Shown: positions 1-8,111 of the stretch, piece by piece | Position numbering within the stretch: the stretch's first letter is position 1 | How the letters are laid out: each line of letters begins with the position of its first letter | Assembly (NCBI RefSeq): GCF_025465995.1 | Contig: NZ_JANLNY010000030.1 | Location: 310,001-374,000 of the forward strand | Length of the DNA: 64,000 nucleotides | DNA from: Pseudomonas sp. 5P_3.1_Bac2 | GTDB taxonomy: Bacteria; Pseudomonadota; Gammaproteobacteria; Pseudomonadales; Pseudomonadaceae | Direction: 5' to 3' | Notes under the pieces: generated by a model | Database searches by the model: none | What the model saw: only the letters and a program-made list of their open reading frames with translations | Told to the model about the DNA's origin: nothing | Made by a program: the position numbers and the translations under genes

Positions 1-1
1 G

Positions 2-877
2 GTCAAAGTACCGCTGGTGGCGGATATTCACTTCGATTATCAGATCGCCCTGCGCGTGGCTGAACTGGGCGTCGATTGCCTGCGTATCAACCCGGGCAAC
101 ATTGGCCGGGAAGATCGCGTGCGTGCGGTGGTGGATGCTGCGCGTGATAAAGGCATTCCGATCCGTATCGGGGTCAACGCGGGTTCCTTGGAAAAGGACC
201 TGCAAAAGAAGTATGGCGAGCCTACGCCTGAGGCCTTGGTCGAATCGGCCCTGCGCCACGTCGAGCACCTAGAGCGTCTGAACTTTGCCGACTACAAAGT
301 CAGCGTGAAGGCCTCTGATGTATTCATGGCCGTGGAAGCCTATCGCCTGCTGGCCAAGCAAATTCAGCAGCCCCTGCACTTGGGCATCACCGAAGCCGGC
401 GGCCTGCGCTCCGGTACGGTGAAGTCAGCGGTCGGTTTGGGCATGCTCCTGGCTGAGGGGATTGGCGACACCATCCGCATCTCCCTGGCTGCGGACCCGG
501 TTGAGGAAATCAAGGTCGGTTTCGACATCCTCAAGTCTTTGCGTCTGCGTTCGCGCGGCATCAACTTTATTGCCTGCCCGAGCTGCTCGCGGCAGAACTT
601 CGACGTGGTGAAAACCATGAATGAGCTGGAGCAGCGCGTTGAAGACCTGTTGGTCCCCTTGGATGTGGCGGTGATCGGGTGCGTGGTCAACGGCCCGGGT
701 GAGGCCAAAGAGGCCCATATCGGCTTAACTGGTGGCCAACCCAACCTGATTTATATCGACGGTAAGCCTGCGCAAAAGCTCAGCAATGACAACCTGGTCG
801 ATAATCTGGAAAAGCTAATTCGTGAAAAGGCCGCCGCCAAAGTGGCTGCCGATGCCGCCCTGATTCTGCGCAGCTAG
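2..877 (+). CDS. ispG: 4-hydroxy-3-methylbut-2-enyl diphosphate synthase IspG, C-terminal part
   Basis: The 5' end lies outside the window; about 291 codons of a roughly 370-residue protein remain and the reading frame is open to the window edge. IspG (GcpE) makes HMBPP from MEcPP in the cytosolic MEP isoprenoid pathway, using a [4Fe-4S] cluster. The iron-sulfur ligand motifs are visible near the end: CPSC in IACPSCSRQNFD and the single Cys in GCVVNGPGEA. The TIM-barrel part precedes them. hisS follows after 17 bases, the usual arrangement in pseudomonads. Identity is secure from the cluster motifs and the neighbour. Confidence 0.96.
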   Translation, partial: VKVPLVADIHFDYQIALRVAELGVDCLRINPGNIGREDRVRAVVDAARDKGIPIRIGVNAGSLEKDLQKKYGEPTPEALVESALRHVEHLERLNFADYKVSVKASDVFMAVEAYRLLAKQIQQPLHLGITEAGGLRSGTVKSAVGLGMLLAEGIGDTIRISLAADPVEEIKVGFDILKSLRLRSRGINFIACPSCSRQNFDVVKTMNELEQRVEDLLVPLDVAVIGCVVNGPGEAKEAHIGLTGGQPNLIYIDGKPAQKLSNDNLVDNLEKLIREKAAAKVAADAALILRS

Positions 878-894
878 CGCCTTAAGGATTTGAT

Positions 895-2184
895 GTGAGT
901 AAGCCCCTGCAAGCCATCCGTGGCATGAATGACATCCTGCCTGAGCAAACGCCGCTGTGGCGTTACTTTGAGGGCACTGTGAGCAGCCTGCTGGATGGTT
1001 ACGGCTATCAGCAAATTCGCATGCCGATCGTCGAGTTCACCGAGCTGTTCAAGCGCTCCATTGGTGAAGTCACCGACATCGTTGAGAAAGAGATGTACAC
1101 CTTTGAGGATCGCAACGGCGATTCCCTGACCCTGCGTCCAGAAGGCACTGCGGCCTGCGTGCGCGCTGTGCTGGAGCACGGTTTGGCCGGCGCAGGGCAA
1201 ACCCAAAAGCTCTGGTACATCGGCCCGATGTTCCGCCACGAGCGCCCGCAAAAAGGTCGCTACCGGCAGTTCCACCAGATCGGCGTGGAAGTGTTCAATA
1301 TCAACGGTCCGGACATCGATGCCGAGCTGATTCTGCTCACTTGGCGTCTGTGGGGCCTGCTCGGTATCCGCGACGCGGTCAAGCTCGAGCTCAACAGCCT
1401 CGGCACAGCGGCCGCCCGTGCGGTGTATCGCGATGCCCTGGTGGCGTTCCTCAGCGAGCATGCCGAGCAGTTGGATGAAGACAGCCGTCGTCGTATGCAC
1501 AGCAACCCGCTGCGTGTGCTCGACAGCAAGTCGGCCGATACTCAAGCGCTGTTGAGCAACGCGCCGAAGCTGGAAGACTACTTAGACGAAGAGTCGCGCG
1601 TGCACTTCGCCGGCCTCAAAGCCCGTCTGGATGCCGCAGGCGTGCCTTATGTGATCAACACCAAGCTGGTACGTGGCCTCGACTATTACAGCAAAACCGT
1701 GTTCGAGTGGGTCACCGACCAACTCGGCTCGCAAGGCACTGTCTGTGCCGGCGGGCGTTATGACGGTCTGGTTGAGCAAATGGGCGGCAAGGCGACCCCT
1801 GGTGTTGGTTTTGCCATGGGCATCGAACGTTTAGTGCTGTTGTTGGAAACTCTAGGTAAAGTACCGGCGGCAATTGCCCGCACGGTGGATGTATACCTCT
1901 GTGCCTTCGGTGAGGCTGCTGAGTTGGCGGCCGTGGCACTGAGCGAACAAGTGCGTGACCAAGTGCCGGGCCTGCGACTGCAAGTCAACGCCGGCGCGGG
2001 TAGCTTTAAGAGCCAGTTTAAAAAGGCCGACAAGAGCGGGGCACTGTACGCGTTGATCTTGGGTGAAGACGAATTGGCCCAGCAAGTGGTAGGTTGCAAA
2101 CCGCTGCGCGGTCAGGGTGAACAACAAAGTATCGCCTGGTCGGATTTAGCCGATCATCTGGCGACCTACGCCAACCAGGCCTAA
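895..2184 (+). CDS. hisS: Histidyl-tRNA synthetase
   Basis: A 429-residue class II aminoacyl-tRNA synthetase that charges tRNA-His. The class II motif 2 region (RPEGTAACVR), the histidine-specific LVRGLDYYSKTVFEW segment and motif 3 (GVGFAMGIERL) occur in the right order, followed by the C-terminal anticodon-binding domain. The start is GTG at 895; the overlapping ATG at 893 would hit a stop at once. An AAGGA ribosome site lies about 8 bases upstream. It sits between ispG and yfgM in a run of closely spaced genes that is probably one transcript. Length is normal for the bacterial enzyme. Confidence 0.98.
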   Translation: MSKPLQAIRGMNDILPEQTPLWRYFEGTVSSLLDGYGYQQIRMPIVEFTELFKRSIGEVTDIVEKEMYTFEDRNGDSLTLRPEGTAACVRAVLEHGLAGAGQTQKLWYIGPMFRHERPQKGRYRQFHQIGVEVFNINGPDIDAELILLTWRLWGLLGIRDAVKLELNSLGTAAARAVYRDALVAFLSEHAEQLDEDSRRRMHSNPLRVLDSKSADTQALLSNAPKLEDYLDEESRVHFAGLKARLDAAGVPYVINTKLVRGLDYYSKTVFEWVTDQLGSQGTVCAGGRYDGLVEQMGGKATPGVGFAMGIERLVLLLETLGKVPAAIARTVDVYLCAFGEAAELAAVALSEQVRDQVPGLRLQVNAGAGSFKSQFKKADKSGALYALILGEDELAQQVVGCKPLRGQGEQQSIAWSDLADHLATYANQA

Positions 2185-2219
2185 GCCTGTTAGGTGATTT
2201 AGCGAATAGGAGTGTTGGG

Positions 2220-2864
2220 GTGGTTTCGCGTACTGATGATGAAGAACTGGCAGTAATCAAAGACTGGTGGCAGCGTAACGGCAAGCCTCTGCTCAGCGGC
2301 GTGACGCTGGCCTTGGTGGTCGTGCTCGGCTGGCAAGCCTGGCAGAAGTACCAGAGCAATCAGTCCTTTGGCGCTTCGATCCTGTATCAGCAATTGCTCG
2401 AAACCGCGCTGCAGCCTGAGGGCAAGCCGGACGCGGGCAAGGTGGCGGAGCTGGCCGGTAAGCTCAATAGCGAATACGGCGGCACTCACTACGCGCAGTA
2501 CGGCAGCCTGTTTGTGGCGAAAGTGGCTGTAGAGTCCGGCAAGCTGGACGATGCGGCAAGCGAGCTGCAAGCCATTGTCGACAAGCCCGCGGATGCCAGC
2601 TTGGGTGAATTGGCGCGCCAGCGTCTGGCCCGGGTCTTGGCTGCGCAGGGTAAAGCCGAAGATGCCCTGAAATTGTTCCAAGGCGATGTAGCTTCAGCGT
2701 TCGCCGCCAGCCGTGAAGAAGTCAAAGGTGACCTGCTGGTGCAGTTGGGTCGTGCCGATGAGGCTCACGCAGCTTATGAAAAAGCCAAGGCCGCGCTTTC
2801 CGATGAGGACGCTGTCGGTGGTCTACAAATGAAGCTGGATGATTTGGCCAAAGGGGATGCATGA
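2220..2864 (+). CDS. yfgM: YfgM family ancillary SecYEG translocon subunit / TPR protein
   Basis: A 214-residue protein with a short cytoplasmic N-terminus containing the DDEELAVIKDWWQRNG segment typical of YfgM, one membrane helix (about residues 20-40, LLSGVTLALVVVLGWQAW), then a periplasmic tetratricopeptide-like helical domain. In E. coli YfgM associates with the Sec translocon and PpiD and is thought to help hand proteins to periplasmic chaperones. The start is GTG at 2220, preceded by AGGAG at 2208-2213. bamB begins 1-4 bases after its stop, so the two are translationally linked, which fits a shared role in envelope protein export. Confidence 0.93.
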   Translation: MVSRTDDEELAVIKDWWQRNGKPLLSGVTLALVVVLGWQAWQKYQSNQSFGASILYQQLLETALQPEGKPDAGKVAELAGKLNSEYGGTHYAQYGSLFVAKVAVESGKLDDAASELQAIVDKPADASLGELARQRLARVLAAQGKAEDALKLFQGDVASAFAASREEVKGDLLVQLGRADEAHAAYEKAKAALSDEDAVGGLQMKLDDLAKGDA

Positions 2865-2865
2865 C

Positions 2866-4008
2866 GTGATGCGTTGGAAGAATGCCGCAATGCTGGCCCT
2901 GGCCGTTTTGGCCGTAGGTTGCAGCAGCAATAGCAAGAAGGAGTTGCCTCCGGCTGAACTGCCTAAGATCCAGGAAGAAGTCAGCCTGGAGAAGCAGTGG
3001 AGCCGCTCGATTGGCGAAGGCCAAGGCGAAACTTTCAACATGTTGGTCCCCGCTATCGATGGTGAGCAGATTTATGCTGCTGACGTCGAAGGCCTGGTCG
3101 TGGCTATGGATCGCCTGACCGGTAAAGTTATCTGGAAAGAAGACCTTGAGCTGCCGGTTTCCGGTGCGGTGGCGGCCGGTTACGGTCTGGTCGTGGTCGG
3201 TACGCTCAAAGGCGAAATCATCGCTCTGGACAGTGCCAACGGCGAAGAAAAATGGCGTGCCAGGGTTACCAGCGAAGTGCTGGCAGCTCCGGCCATGAAC
3301 GGCGATGTCGTGCTGGTGCAAACCCAGGACGACCGTCTGATTGCCTTGGATATCAACACTGGCGAGCAGCGTTGGATCTTTGAAAACACCCCAGCGGTGC
3401 TGACCCTGCGCGGTACCGGCAGTCCGCTGCTGACCAATCGTTTGGCCGTAGCCGGCCTGTCTACTGGTAAAGTGATCGCCCTCGACGCCCAGCGCGGCAT
3501 CCCGGTATGGGAGCAGCGCGTGGCAATCCCGCAAGGTCGCTCGGAGCTGGATCGCGTGGTCGACATCGACGGCGGCTTGCTGCTGTCCGGCGGCACGCTC
3601 TATGCGGTGAGCTATCAGGGCCGTGTCGCGGCACTGGATCTGGAAAGCGGGCGCGTGCTCTGGCAGCGCGAAGCCTCTAGTTCCGTAGGGCTGGCCCAAG
3701 GCTATGGCAGCGTGTACGTGAGTCTGGCCAGTGGCACCATCGAGGGTATCGATGAGCGCTCGCAGTCGGCGCTGTGGAGCAACGATGCTTTGGCTCGCCG
3801 CCAACTGTCGGCACCTGAGGTGTTCTCCAGCTACGTGGCCTTTGGCGATCTGGAAGGCTACCTGCACTTGGTCAGCCAAGTCGACGGACGCTTTGTCGGT
3901 CGTATCCGCATCGACAGCGATGGCATGCGGGCCCGCCCGCTAGTGGTGGGCGACTGGTTGTATGCCTTCGGTAACGGCGGCAAGTTGGTGGCGCTGACCA
4001 TCAAGTAA
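2866..4008 (+). CDS. bamB: Outer membrane assembly lipoprotein BamB
   Basis: BamB is a beta-propeller lipoprotein of the BAM complex that inserts beta-barrel proteins into the outer membrane. The mature protein shows repeated PQQ-like propeller blades (for example GKVIWKEDLEL, NGEEKWRARV, SGRVLWQREA). The signal peptide ends in the lipobox LAVGC, giving an acylated Cys about residue 18. The open frame extends upstream to 2839, inside yfgM, but the signal peptide begins at GTG 2866 or ATG 2869, and AAAGGGG at 2850-2856 is well placed for these. I chose 2866; 2869 is equally possible. About 380 residues, normal for the family. Confidence 0.95.
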   Translation: MMRWKNAAMLALAVLAVGCSSNSKKELPPAELPKIQEEVSLEKQWSRSIGEGQGETFNMLVPAIDGEQIYAADVEGLVVAMDRLTGKVIWKEDLELPVSGAVAAGYGLVVVGTLKGEIIALDSANGEEKWRARVTSEVLAAPAMNGDVVLVQTQDDRLIALDINTGEQRWIFENTPAVLTLRGTGSPLLTNRLAVAGLSTGKVIALDAQRGIPVWEQRVAIPQGRSELDRVVDIDGGLLLSGGTLYAVSYQGRVAALDLESGRVLWQREASSSVGLAQGYGSVYVSLASGTIEGIDERSQSALWSNDALARRQLSAPEVFSSYVAFGDLEGYLHLVSQVDGRFVGRIRIDSDGMRARPLVVGDWLYAFGNGGKLVALTIK

Positions 4009-4023
4009 CGCTCGCGCCACGCA

Positions 4024-4100
4024 TTGCTCAGGCTGTTGCATAACAGCCCTGAGCAAGCAATGAATTGCGGCCGCTGCCCTTGCAGCGGCTTTTGTATTTT
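4024..4100 (+). terminator. Hairpin cluster and intrinsic terminator between bamB and der
   Basis: Three consecutive inverted repeats lie in the 117-base gap. The first (4024-4056) is a long imperfect stem, TTGCTCAGGCTGTT against AACAGCCCTGAGCAA. The second is a small GCAAT/ATTGC stem (4057-4068). The third has stem GCCGCTGC (4070-4077), a CCTT loop, GCAGCGGC (4082-4089), then TTTT and a second TTTT run. The last has the form of an intrinsic terminator, so der may need its own promoter or readthrough. Confidence 0.6.
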
Positions 4101-4125
4101 CTGAAATAACGAAGTGGAGAGCCTG

Positions 4126-5598
4126 ATGGTTCCCGTAATAGCCCTGGTGGGCCGCCCGAACGTTGGCAAGTCCACCCTGTTTAACCGCTTGACCAAGTCC
4201 CGTGACGCGATTGTCGGCGACCTCTCTGGTCTGACCCGTGATCGCCAATACGGCGAGGCCAAGTGGCAGGGGCGAACCTATATCGTCATCGACACCGGTG
4301 GTATCTCCGGTGACGAGGAAGGCATTGATGCGAAGATGGCTGAGCAGTCCCTGCAAGCCATCGAAGAAGCGGATGCGGTGCTGTTCCTGGTGGATGCCCG
4401 TGCCGGGCTGTCGGCTTCGGATCAGATGATTGGTGAGCACCTGCGCCGGCGTAACAAGCGCAGCTTCTTGGTCATCAACAAGGTCGACAACCTCGATCCG
4501 GACCTGGCCCGTGCCGAGTTCGCCAGCATGGCCATGGGCGAGTCCCTGGCGATTGCCGGTGCCCACGGCCGTGGCATCACGCAGATGCTGGAAACCGTGC
4601 TCGGCAGCTTCCCTAAGGATGCCAACGAGCTGGAAGAGGGCGAGGAAGAGGAAGAAGTGCTCGAAGGTCAGGAAGCCAAGCGCATCCCCGGCCCGAGCGA
4701 GAAAGACGGCATCAAGCTGGCCATTATCGGCCGGCCTAACGTCGGCAAGTCGACTCTGGTTAACCGCATGCTCGGCGAAGAGCGCGTCATCGTCTATGAC
4801 CAAGCCGGCACCACCCGCGACAGTATCTACATCCCCTTTGAGCGCGATGAAGAGAAGTACACCTTGATCGATACCGCCGGCGTGCGGCGGCGCGGCAAGA
4901 TCTTCGAGGCGGTGGAAAAGTTCTCGGTGGTGAAAACCCTGCAGGCGATCCAAGACTCCAACGTCGTGGTGTTCGTCATGGACGCCCGCGAAGGCGTGGT
5001 CGACCACGACCTCAACCTGCTCGGTTTCGTGCTGGAAAGCGGTCGTGCGTTGGTGATTGCCCTGAACAAATGGGACGGCATGGAGCCCAGCGAGCGTGAC
5101 TACGTGAAGACCGAGCTGCAGCGCCGCTTGTTCTTCGTCGACTTCGCCGACATTCACTTTATCTCGGCCTTGCACGGCACCGGCGTGGGTAACCTGTACA
5201 AGTCGGTACAGGCTTCGTTTAAGTCGGCGATCACCCGTTGGCCGACCAACCGCCTGACGCAGATTCTCGAAGACGCGGTCAGCGATCACGCGCCACCCAT
5301 GGCCAACAACCGCCGTATCAAGCTGCGTTACGCCCACTTGGGTGGGGCTAACCCGCCCTTGATCGTGATCCACGGTAACCAAGTGGATGCGGTGCCGAAG
5401 TCCTATGTGCGCTATCTGGAGAACACCTACCGCCGTGTGCTGAAGCTGGTCGGTACGCCGATCCGCATCGAGTTCAAAGGCGGTGAGAACCCCTATGAGG
5501 GCAACAAAAACACCCTCACAGACCGTCAGGTGAACAAGAAGCGCCGTTTGATGAGCCACCACAAAAAAGCGGAGAAGAAGCGTAAAGACAAACGCTAA
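4126..5598 (+). CDS. der: Ribosome assembly GTPase Der (EngA)
   Basis: An essential GTPase with two tandem G domains that acts in 50S subunit maturation. Both P-loops are the same, GRPNVGKST, near residue 8 and again near residue 204; each is followed by a DTAG/DTGG switch motif and an NKxD base-recognition motif (NKVDN, NKWDG). An acidic linker rich in Glu separates the two domains and a KH-like domain with a basic lysine-rich tail closes the protein. The family start is MVPVIALVGRP at ATG 4126, preceded by GGAGAG; a GTG at 4114 in the same frame would add four residues and has no better ribosome site. Confidence 0.98.
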   Translation: MVPVIALVGRPNVGKSTLFNRLTKSRDAIVGDLSGLTRDRQYGEAKWQGRTYIVIDTGGISGDEEGIDAKMAEQSLQAIEEADAVLFLVDARAGLSASDQMIGEHLRRRNKRSFLVINKVDNLDPDLARAEFASMAMGESLAIAGAHGRGITQMLETVLGSFPKDANELEEGEEEEEVLEGQEAKRIPGPSEKDGIKLAIIGRPNVGKSTLVNRMLGEERVIVYDQAGTTRDSIYIPFERDEEKYTLIDTAGVRRRGKIFEAVEKFSVVKTLQAIQDSNVVVFVMDAREGVVDHDLNLLGFVLESGRALVIALNKWDGMEPSERDYVKTELQRRLFFVDFADIHFISALHGTGVGNLYKSVQASFKSAITRWPTNRLTQILEDAVSDHAPPMANNRRIKLRYAHLGGANPPLIVIHGNQVDAVPKSYVRYLENTYRRVLKLVGTPIRIEFKGGENPYEGNKNTLTDRQVNKKRRLMSHHKKAEKKRKDKR

Positions 5599-5618
5599 GT
5601 CTGGCTGTGTAACGCTCT

Positions 5619-5645
5619 AAAAAGGCACCTGCGGGTGCCTTTTGC
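5619..5645 (+). terminator. Intrinsic terminator after der
   Basis: Stem GGCACC with a flanking A tract pairs with GGTGCC followed by TTTTG: AAAAAGGCACC, loop TGCG, GGTGCCTTTT. It lies 21 bases after the der stop and would end the ispG-der transcript. Confidence 0.85.
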
Positions 5646-5718
5646 GTATTTGGGTGATCGGCTATCCTGCGCCTTCAATTGTCTTAAGCTGCACTGCCGC
5701 GCCTGAGGATATGCCCGC

Positions 5719-6867
5719 ATGATCACCAGCAAGCTGCCGAACGTCGGCACCACTATTTTTACTCGCATGTCGCAGCTAGCCGTGGAAACCGGCGCGCTCA
5801 ACCTATCCCAAGGCTTCCCCGATTTTGACGGCCCGCAAGCGCTGCGCGACGCTGTAGCGCAGCACATCAGCGCCGGGCACAACCAATATGCGCCCATGAC
5901 CGGCCTGCCGGCGCTGCGCGAGCAGGTCGCGGCGAAAATCGCTCGCCTGTATGGTCGCGCCGTCAGTGCCGACACGGAGGTGACTATCACCCCGGGCGCC
6001 ACCCAGGCGATCTTCTGCGCGATCCAGGCGTTGATCCAGCCCGGTGATGAAGTGATCGTCTTCGACCCCAGCTATGACAGCTATGAGCCTTCGGTGGAGC
6101 TGGCTGGCGGGCGCTGTGTGCATGTGCCGCTGGCACTGCCGGGCTTCGGCATCGATTGGCAGGCGCTGAGTGATGCCCTGAGCAGCAAAACCCGTTTGAT
6201 CATTATCAACAGCCCGCATAACCCCAGCGGCGCGTTGATTACCCGGGCCGAGCTGGATCAACTGGCCGCGCTGATCCGGGATCGCGATATCTACCTGATC
6301 AGCGATGAAGTCTATGAGCACTTGGTGTTCGACGGCGCCCAGCACGCCAGCATCCTGGCCCATGAGGAGCTGTATCAGCGCGCCTTTGTGGTCAGCTCGT
6401 TCGGCAAGACCTATCACGTCACTGGCTGGAAAACCGGCTATGTGGTGGCACCGCCGGCCCTGAGTGGCGAGCTACGTAAGATTCACCAGTACGTCAGCTT
6501 CTGCGGCGTCACCCCGCTGCAATGGGCGCTGGCCGACTATATGGCGGCGCACCCTGAGCACGTCACCGAGCTGCCGGGCTTTTATCAGGCCAAGCGCGAT
6601 CTGTTCTGCGATTTGCTCGGCAACTCGCGTTTCAATTTTAAGCGCACACCGGGCACTTACTTCCAGTTGGCTGACTATTCGGCGATCCGCCCGGATTTGG
6701 ACGATGTGGCCATGTCGGAATGGCTGACCCGTGAACATGGTGTGGCGACTATTCCGGTATCGGTGTTTTATCAACAGGCGCCCAAGGATTTACGTCTGGT
6801 GCGCTTCTGCTTCGCCAAGCGCGAAGACACCTTGCGTGAGGCAGCGGAGAAGTTATGCGCGATCTAA
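5719..6867 (+). CDS. PLP-dependent methionine-type aminotransferase (YbdL-like)
   Basis: A 382-residue fold type I aminotransferase. The PLP lysine sits in SSFGKTYHVTGWKTGY near residue 230, with the upstream NSPHNPSGALI and DEVYEHLVFDG motifs and the GFPDFDGP N-terminal segment. The closest characterised type is YbdL/kynurenine aminotransferase-like enzymes that transaminate methionine and aromatic amino acids. Its end overlaps the next gene, an omega-amidase, by 13 bases. That pairing is known: the aminotransferase can use glutamine and the amidase then removes the 2-oxoglutaramate formed, which pulls transamination of 2-oxo acids such as the methionine salvage product forward. Exact substrate is inferred. 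Confidence 0.88.
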   Translation: MITSKLPNVGTTIFTRMSQLAVETGALNLSQGFPDFDGPQALRDAVAQHISAGHNQYAPMTGLPALREQVAAKIARLYGRAVSADTEVTITPGATQAIFCAIQALIQPGDEVIVFDPSYDSYEPSVELAGGRCVHVPLALPGFGIDWQALSDALSSKTRLIIINSPHNPSGALITRAELDQLAALIRDRDIYLISDEVYEHLVFDGAQHASILAHEELYQRAFVVSSFGKTYHVTGWKTGYVVAPPALSGELRKIHQYVSFCGVTPLQWALADYMAAHPEHVTELPGFYQAKRDLFCDLLGNSRFNFKRTPGTYFQLADYSAIRPDLDDVAMSEWLTREHGVATIPVSVFYQQAPKDLRLVRFCFAKREDTLREAAEKLCAI

Positions 6868-7664
6868 CCGCACTCAGCCAGTTACCTGATCTTGAACTGG
6901 CGCTGATCCAAACCGAGCTGGCCTGGCAGGATGCTGCCGCTAACCGCGCGCACTTCGCGGCGTTGTTTGAGCAGGCCCGCGGCGCTGACCTGATCCTACT
7001 GCCGGAGATGTTCACCACCGGCTTTAGCATGGAGTCGGCGGCCCTGGCCGAGCCGGAAAACGGCCCCAGCACTGTGTGGCTGCAAGAGCAGGCGCAGGCG
7101 CTAAATGCGGTGATCATGGGCAGTCTGATCATTCAGGCGGCCGACGGCAGTTACCGCAACCGTCTGCTGTGGGCGCGCCCGGATGGCAGCCTGGCCCATT
7201 ACGACAAGCGTCATTTGTTCCGCATGGCCGGCGAGCACAAGCACTACAGCGCAGGCGATCAGCAGGTGCTGCTGGAGGTCAACGGCTGGCAAGTGCGCCC
7301 GCTGATTTGCTATGACCTGCGCTTCCCGGTGTGGAGCCGCAGTGCCGGCGATACCGACTTGCTGATTTACACCGCCAACTGGCCAGCAACGCGGCGCAAC
7401 CACTGGAACCGCCTGCTGCCGGCGCGGGCCATCGAAAATCTCTGCTACGTGGCGGCGGTCAATCGCGTCGGTGAAGACGGCAAGGGCTACGCCTACAGCG
7501 GCGACAGCCAGGTGCTCGACTTTCAGGGCGACAGCCTGCTGGCTCCGGGCGCGGCCAGTGGCGTTTTCCGCCAGCGCTTAAGCGCGCAGGCCCTGGCCCA
7601 ATACCGCGAGCGCTTCCCGGCGCATTTGGATGCTGATGAGTTTGTCATCAGCACCCGCAGCTAG
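6855..7664 (+). CDS. Carbon-nitrogen hydrolase, omega-amidase (YafV/Nit2-like)
   Basis: A 269-residue nitrilase-superfamily protein. The Glu-Lys-Cys catalytic triad is visible: Glu51 in LLPEMFTTG, Lys near 117 in YDKRHLF and Cys near 152 in LICYDLRFPVW. The FTTGFSM segment is characteristic of the YafV group, which hydrolyses 2-oxoglutaramate and 2-oxosuccinamate. The start at 6855 overlaps the end of the aminotransferase, so the two are translated together and probably act in sequence. The stop TAG overlaps, on the opposite strand, the stop of the MerR gene. Confidence 0.9.
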   Translation: MRDLTALSQLPDLELALIQTELAWQDAAANRAHFAALFEQARGADLILLPEMFTTGFSMESAALAEPENGPSTVWLQEQAQALNAVIMGSLIIQAADGSYRNRLLWARPDGSLAHYDKRHLFRMAGEHKHYSAGDQQVLLEVNGWQVRPLICYDLRFPVWSRSAGDTDLLIYTANWPATRRNHWNRLLPARAIENLCYVAAVNRVGEDGKGYAYSGDSQVLDFQGDSLLAPGAASGVFRQRLSAQALAQYRERFPAHLDADEFVISTRS

Positions 7665-8035
7665 CCTTTCCCCAAGGCAACCTGTGCAGCCGCGCTCGCT
7701 TCTAAACGCTTCTGCTCGCTGCACAGGAAATCGCGCAAACGCTGTAGATCGTTGATCTTTTGTTCCACCTCAGCCAGCTTGCGGCGCACCAGTGCCGCAC
7801 CCTGGGCGCAGTCGAGCATTTGCTCACGCCTGGCTTGGATAATTTCGCCAATCTCTGCCAGCGAAAATCCCATGCTTTGCCCCTGTTGGATAAAGTCCAA
7901 GTCGGTGAGCGCTTGCGGGCTGTATTCGCGATAGTTGTTAGCGCTGCGAATGGTGCTGATCAGCCCCAGCTTTTCGTAATAACGCAGGGTGTGCCGGCTG
8001 GCCCCACTGCGCTTTTCTAACTCGCCAATTCGCAT
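7661..8035 (-). CDS. MerR family transcriptional regulator
   Basis: A 124-residue regulator with the winged helix of the MerR family in the first 70 residues (MRIGELEKRSGASRHTLRYY, then REYSPQALTDLDFI) and a dimerising coiled coil (about 75-110). Only two cysteines are present (DCAQ, FLCSEQ), and not in the pattern of a known metal sensor, so the inducer is unknown. It is divergent from the epimerase gene at 8112 and the 76-base region between them holds a dyad that could be its operator. Its stop overlaps the stop of the amidase gene in a CTAG tetranucleotide. Confidence 0.88.
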   Translation of the reverse strand: MRIGELEKRSGASRHTLRYYEKLGLISTIRSANNYREYSPQALTDLDFIQQGQSMGFSLAEIGEIIQARREQMLDCAQGAALVRRKLAEVEQKINDLQRLRDFLCSEQKRLEASAAAQVALGKG

Positions 8036-8070
8036 GCTGATCTCGCTTGACTGTTGAGTGTGCTCGATAG

Positions 8071-8089
8071 TTTAGCCTACGTGGCTCAA
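8071..8089. promoter_or_regulatory. Candidate MerR-type dyad operator
   Basis: TTTAGCC, five bases, GGCTCAA: a dyad TTnAGCC-N5-GGCTnAA centred between the divergent merR-like gene and the epimerase. MerR proteins bind such dyads between promoter elements. I could not assign -35 and -10 boxes with confidence, so this is a candidate only. Confidence 0.35.
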
Positions 8090-8111
8090 TCACTAGGTAG
8101 GCGGATGAGTC

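Noticed and set aside
3940..5562. Long minus-strand frame opposite der (540 codons) and similar frames opposite guaB, guaA, purL and bamB
   Set aside because: These are antisense shadows of strongly conserved genes in a GC-rich genome, with His/Val/Gln-rich translations, no domain and no ribosome site.
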